NCBI GenBank assembly: GCA_903826775.1
Contig: CAIKFU010000023.1
Location: 29,545 to 93,544, forward strand
Reading direction: 5' to 3'
Length of the DNA: 64,000 bases
DNA from: an uncultured beta proteobacterium
GTDB lineage: Bacteria; Pseudomonadota; Gammaproteobacteria; Burkholderiales; Burkholderiaceae
Shown here in pieces: positions 63,850-64,000 of the stretch; the first letter of the stretch is position 1, and each line of letters opens with the position of its first letter. The notes under the pieces are model-generated. The model searched no databases, was not told the DNA's origin, and saw only the letters and a program-made list of their open reading frames with translations. The translations under genes and the position numbers were made by a program.

Positions 63850-64000
63850 TCACAAACGCTCTCCACGGGCGACAATGGATTCAAACAGAGACTTCATTTT
63901 GTCGGCCTCTCGGCCGGCGTCGTGACACTCGCGGACTTTCGTCACGCCGGCCAGCCCGAGCCGGGTGAGTTCATCCGCGGGGGCCATTAAAATTCGAATG
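63850..64000 (-). CDS. C-terminal fragment of a GC-rich gene, possibly a glycosyltransferase
   Basis: The minus-strand frame ends with TGA at 63852-63850 and is open to the window edge. The visible 49 residues end MKSLFESIVARGERL and include DELTRLGLAGVTKVRECHD. The L-x-LG-x-AG-x3-V-x-E-x-HD pattern followed by a short amphipathic helix resembles the C-terminus of GT-B group 1 glycosyltransferases, but this is weak evidence. The base composition is clearly much richer in G and C than the rest of the window, starting within a few bases of the stop codon. It may be a transferred gene or an assembly join. Confidence 0.5.
   Translation of the reverse strand, partial: IRILMAPADELTRLGLAGVTKVRECHDAGREADKMKSLFESIVARGERL

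Noticed and set aside
1..64000. tRNA, rRNA, CRISPR array, prophage or insertion sequence
   Set aside because: No cloverleaf, rRNA core sequence, regularly spaced repeat, phage structural gene or transposase was recognised on reading both strands.

Overview
The window looks like a chromosomal segment of a fairly AT-rich betaproteobacterium, most likely Burkholderiaceae and possibly close to Polynucleobacter. This is inferred from gene content: a Bug/TctC-type binding protein, a liv operon, DarP (YjgA), a DUF934 protein next to a CysI-type sulfite reductase, a two-subunit isoquinoline-type molybdoenzyme, and an EpsD/exosortase locus. I see no rRNA, tRNA, CRISPR array, prophage or complete insertion sequence. 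Almost the whole window is ordinary chromosomal coding DNA with short gaps. The exception is the last ~150 bases at the right edge, which are strikingly GC-rich.

Layout. 1-1.3 kb: two small membrane proteins and a secreted protein with two cysteine repeats. 1.3-6.3 kb: a branched-chain amino-acid ABC transporter (livK, then livH, a livM-livG fusion and livF) with a hairpin after livK. 6.4-14.9 kb: an EamA exporter and a GMC oxidoreductase, DarP, an acyltransferase, a TonB-dependent receptor, HdeD and small membrane proteins. 14.9-21 kb: a serine hydrolase and an assimilatory sulfite reductase/siroheme block (CysI-like, DUF934, CobA, CbiX), then a Ca2+/H+ antiporter.

21-33.5 kb is an envelope island. 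It holds a MipA/OmpV protein, a VanZ-like protein and a yjbEFGH-type exopolysaccharide export locus in which yjbG and yjbH are fused. It also holds small secreted proteins, a large MORN-repeat/coiled-coil exported protein, an ExbB/ExbD- or MotA/MotB-like membrane pair with no OmpA domain, and an outer-membrane barrel protein.

33.7-40.7 kb is a protein-sorting locus. PAP2 and DgkA lipid enzymes come first, then an EpsD-like SurA-type protein with an extra membrane domain. A single polypeptide combines an exosortase with a CPBP protease (exosortase E type). Two tandem paralogous exported proteins end in a VPEID-CTERM-like tripartite tail, and an HTH-receiver regulator follows. This is the most coherent unusual system in the window.

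40.7-47.7 kb: SGNH hydrolase, amidohydrolase, gamma-glutamyltransferase, Bug protein, universal stress protein and an orphan TupA-like tungstate-binding protein. 47.8-59.3 kb: fatty-acid degradation (nitronate monooxygenase and acyl-CoA ligase on the minus strand; TetR regulator, acyl-CoA dehydrogenase, bifunctional HAD/ECH, thiolase, DUF2147 and enoyl-CoA hydratase on the plus strand). 59.4-63.8 kb: isoquinoline 1-oxidoreductase-like IorAB and a second GMC oxidoreductase. 63.85-64 kb: the 3' end of a GC-rich gene, perhaps a glycosyltransferase.

Protein family assignments come from motif reading only; no database search was run.
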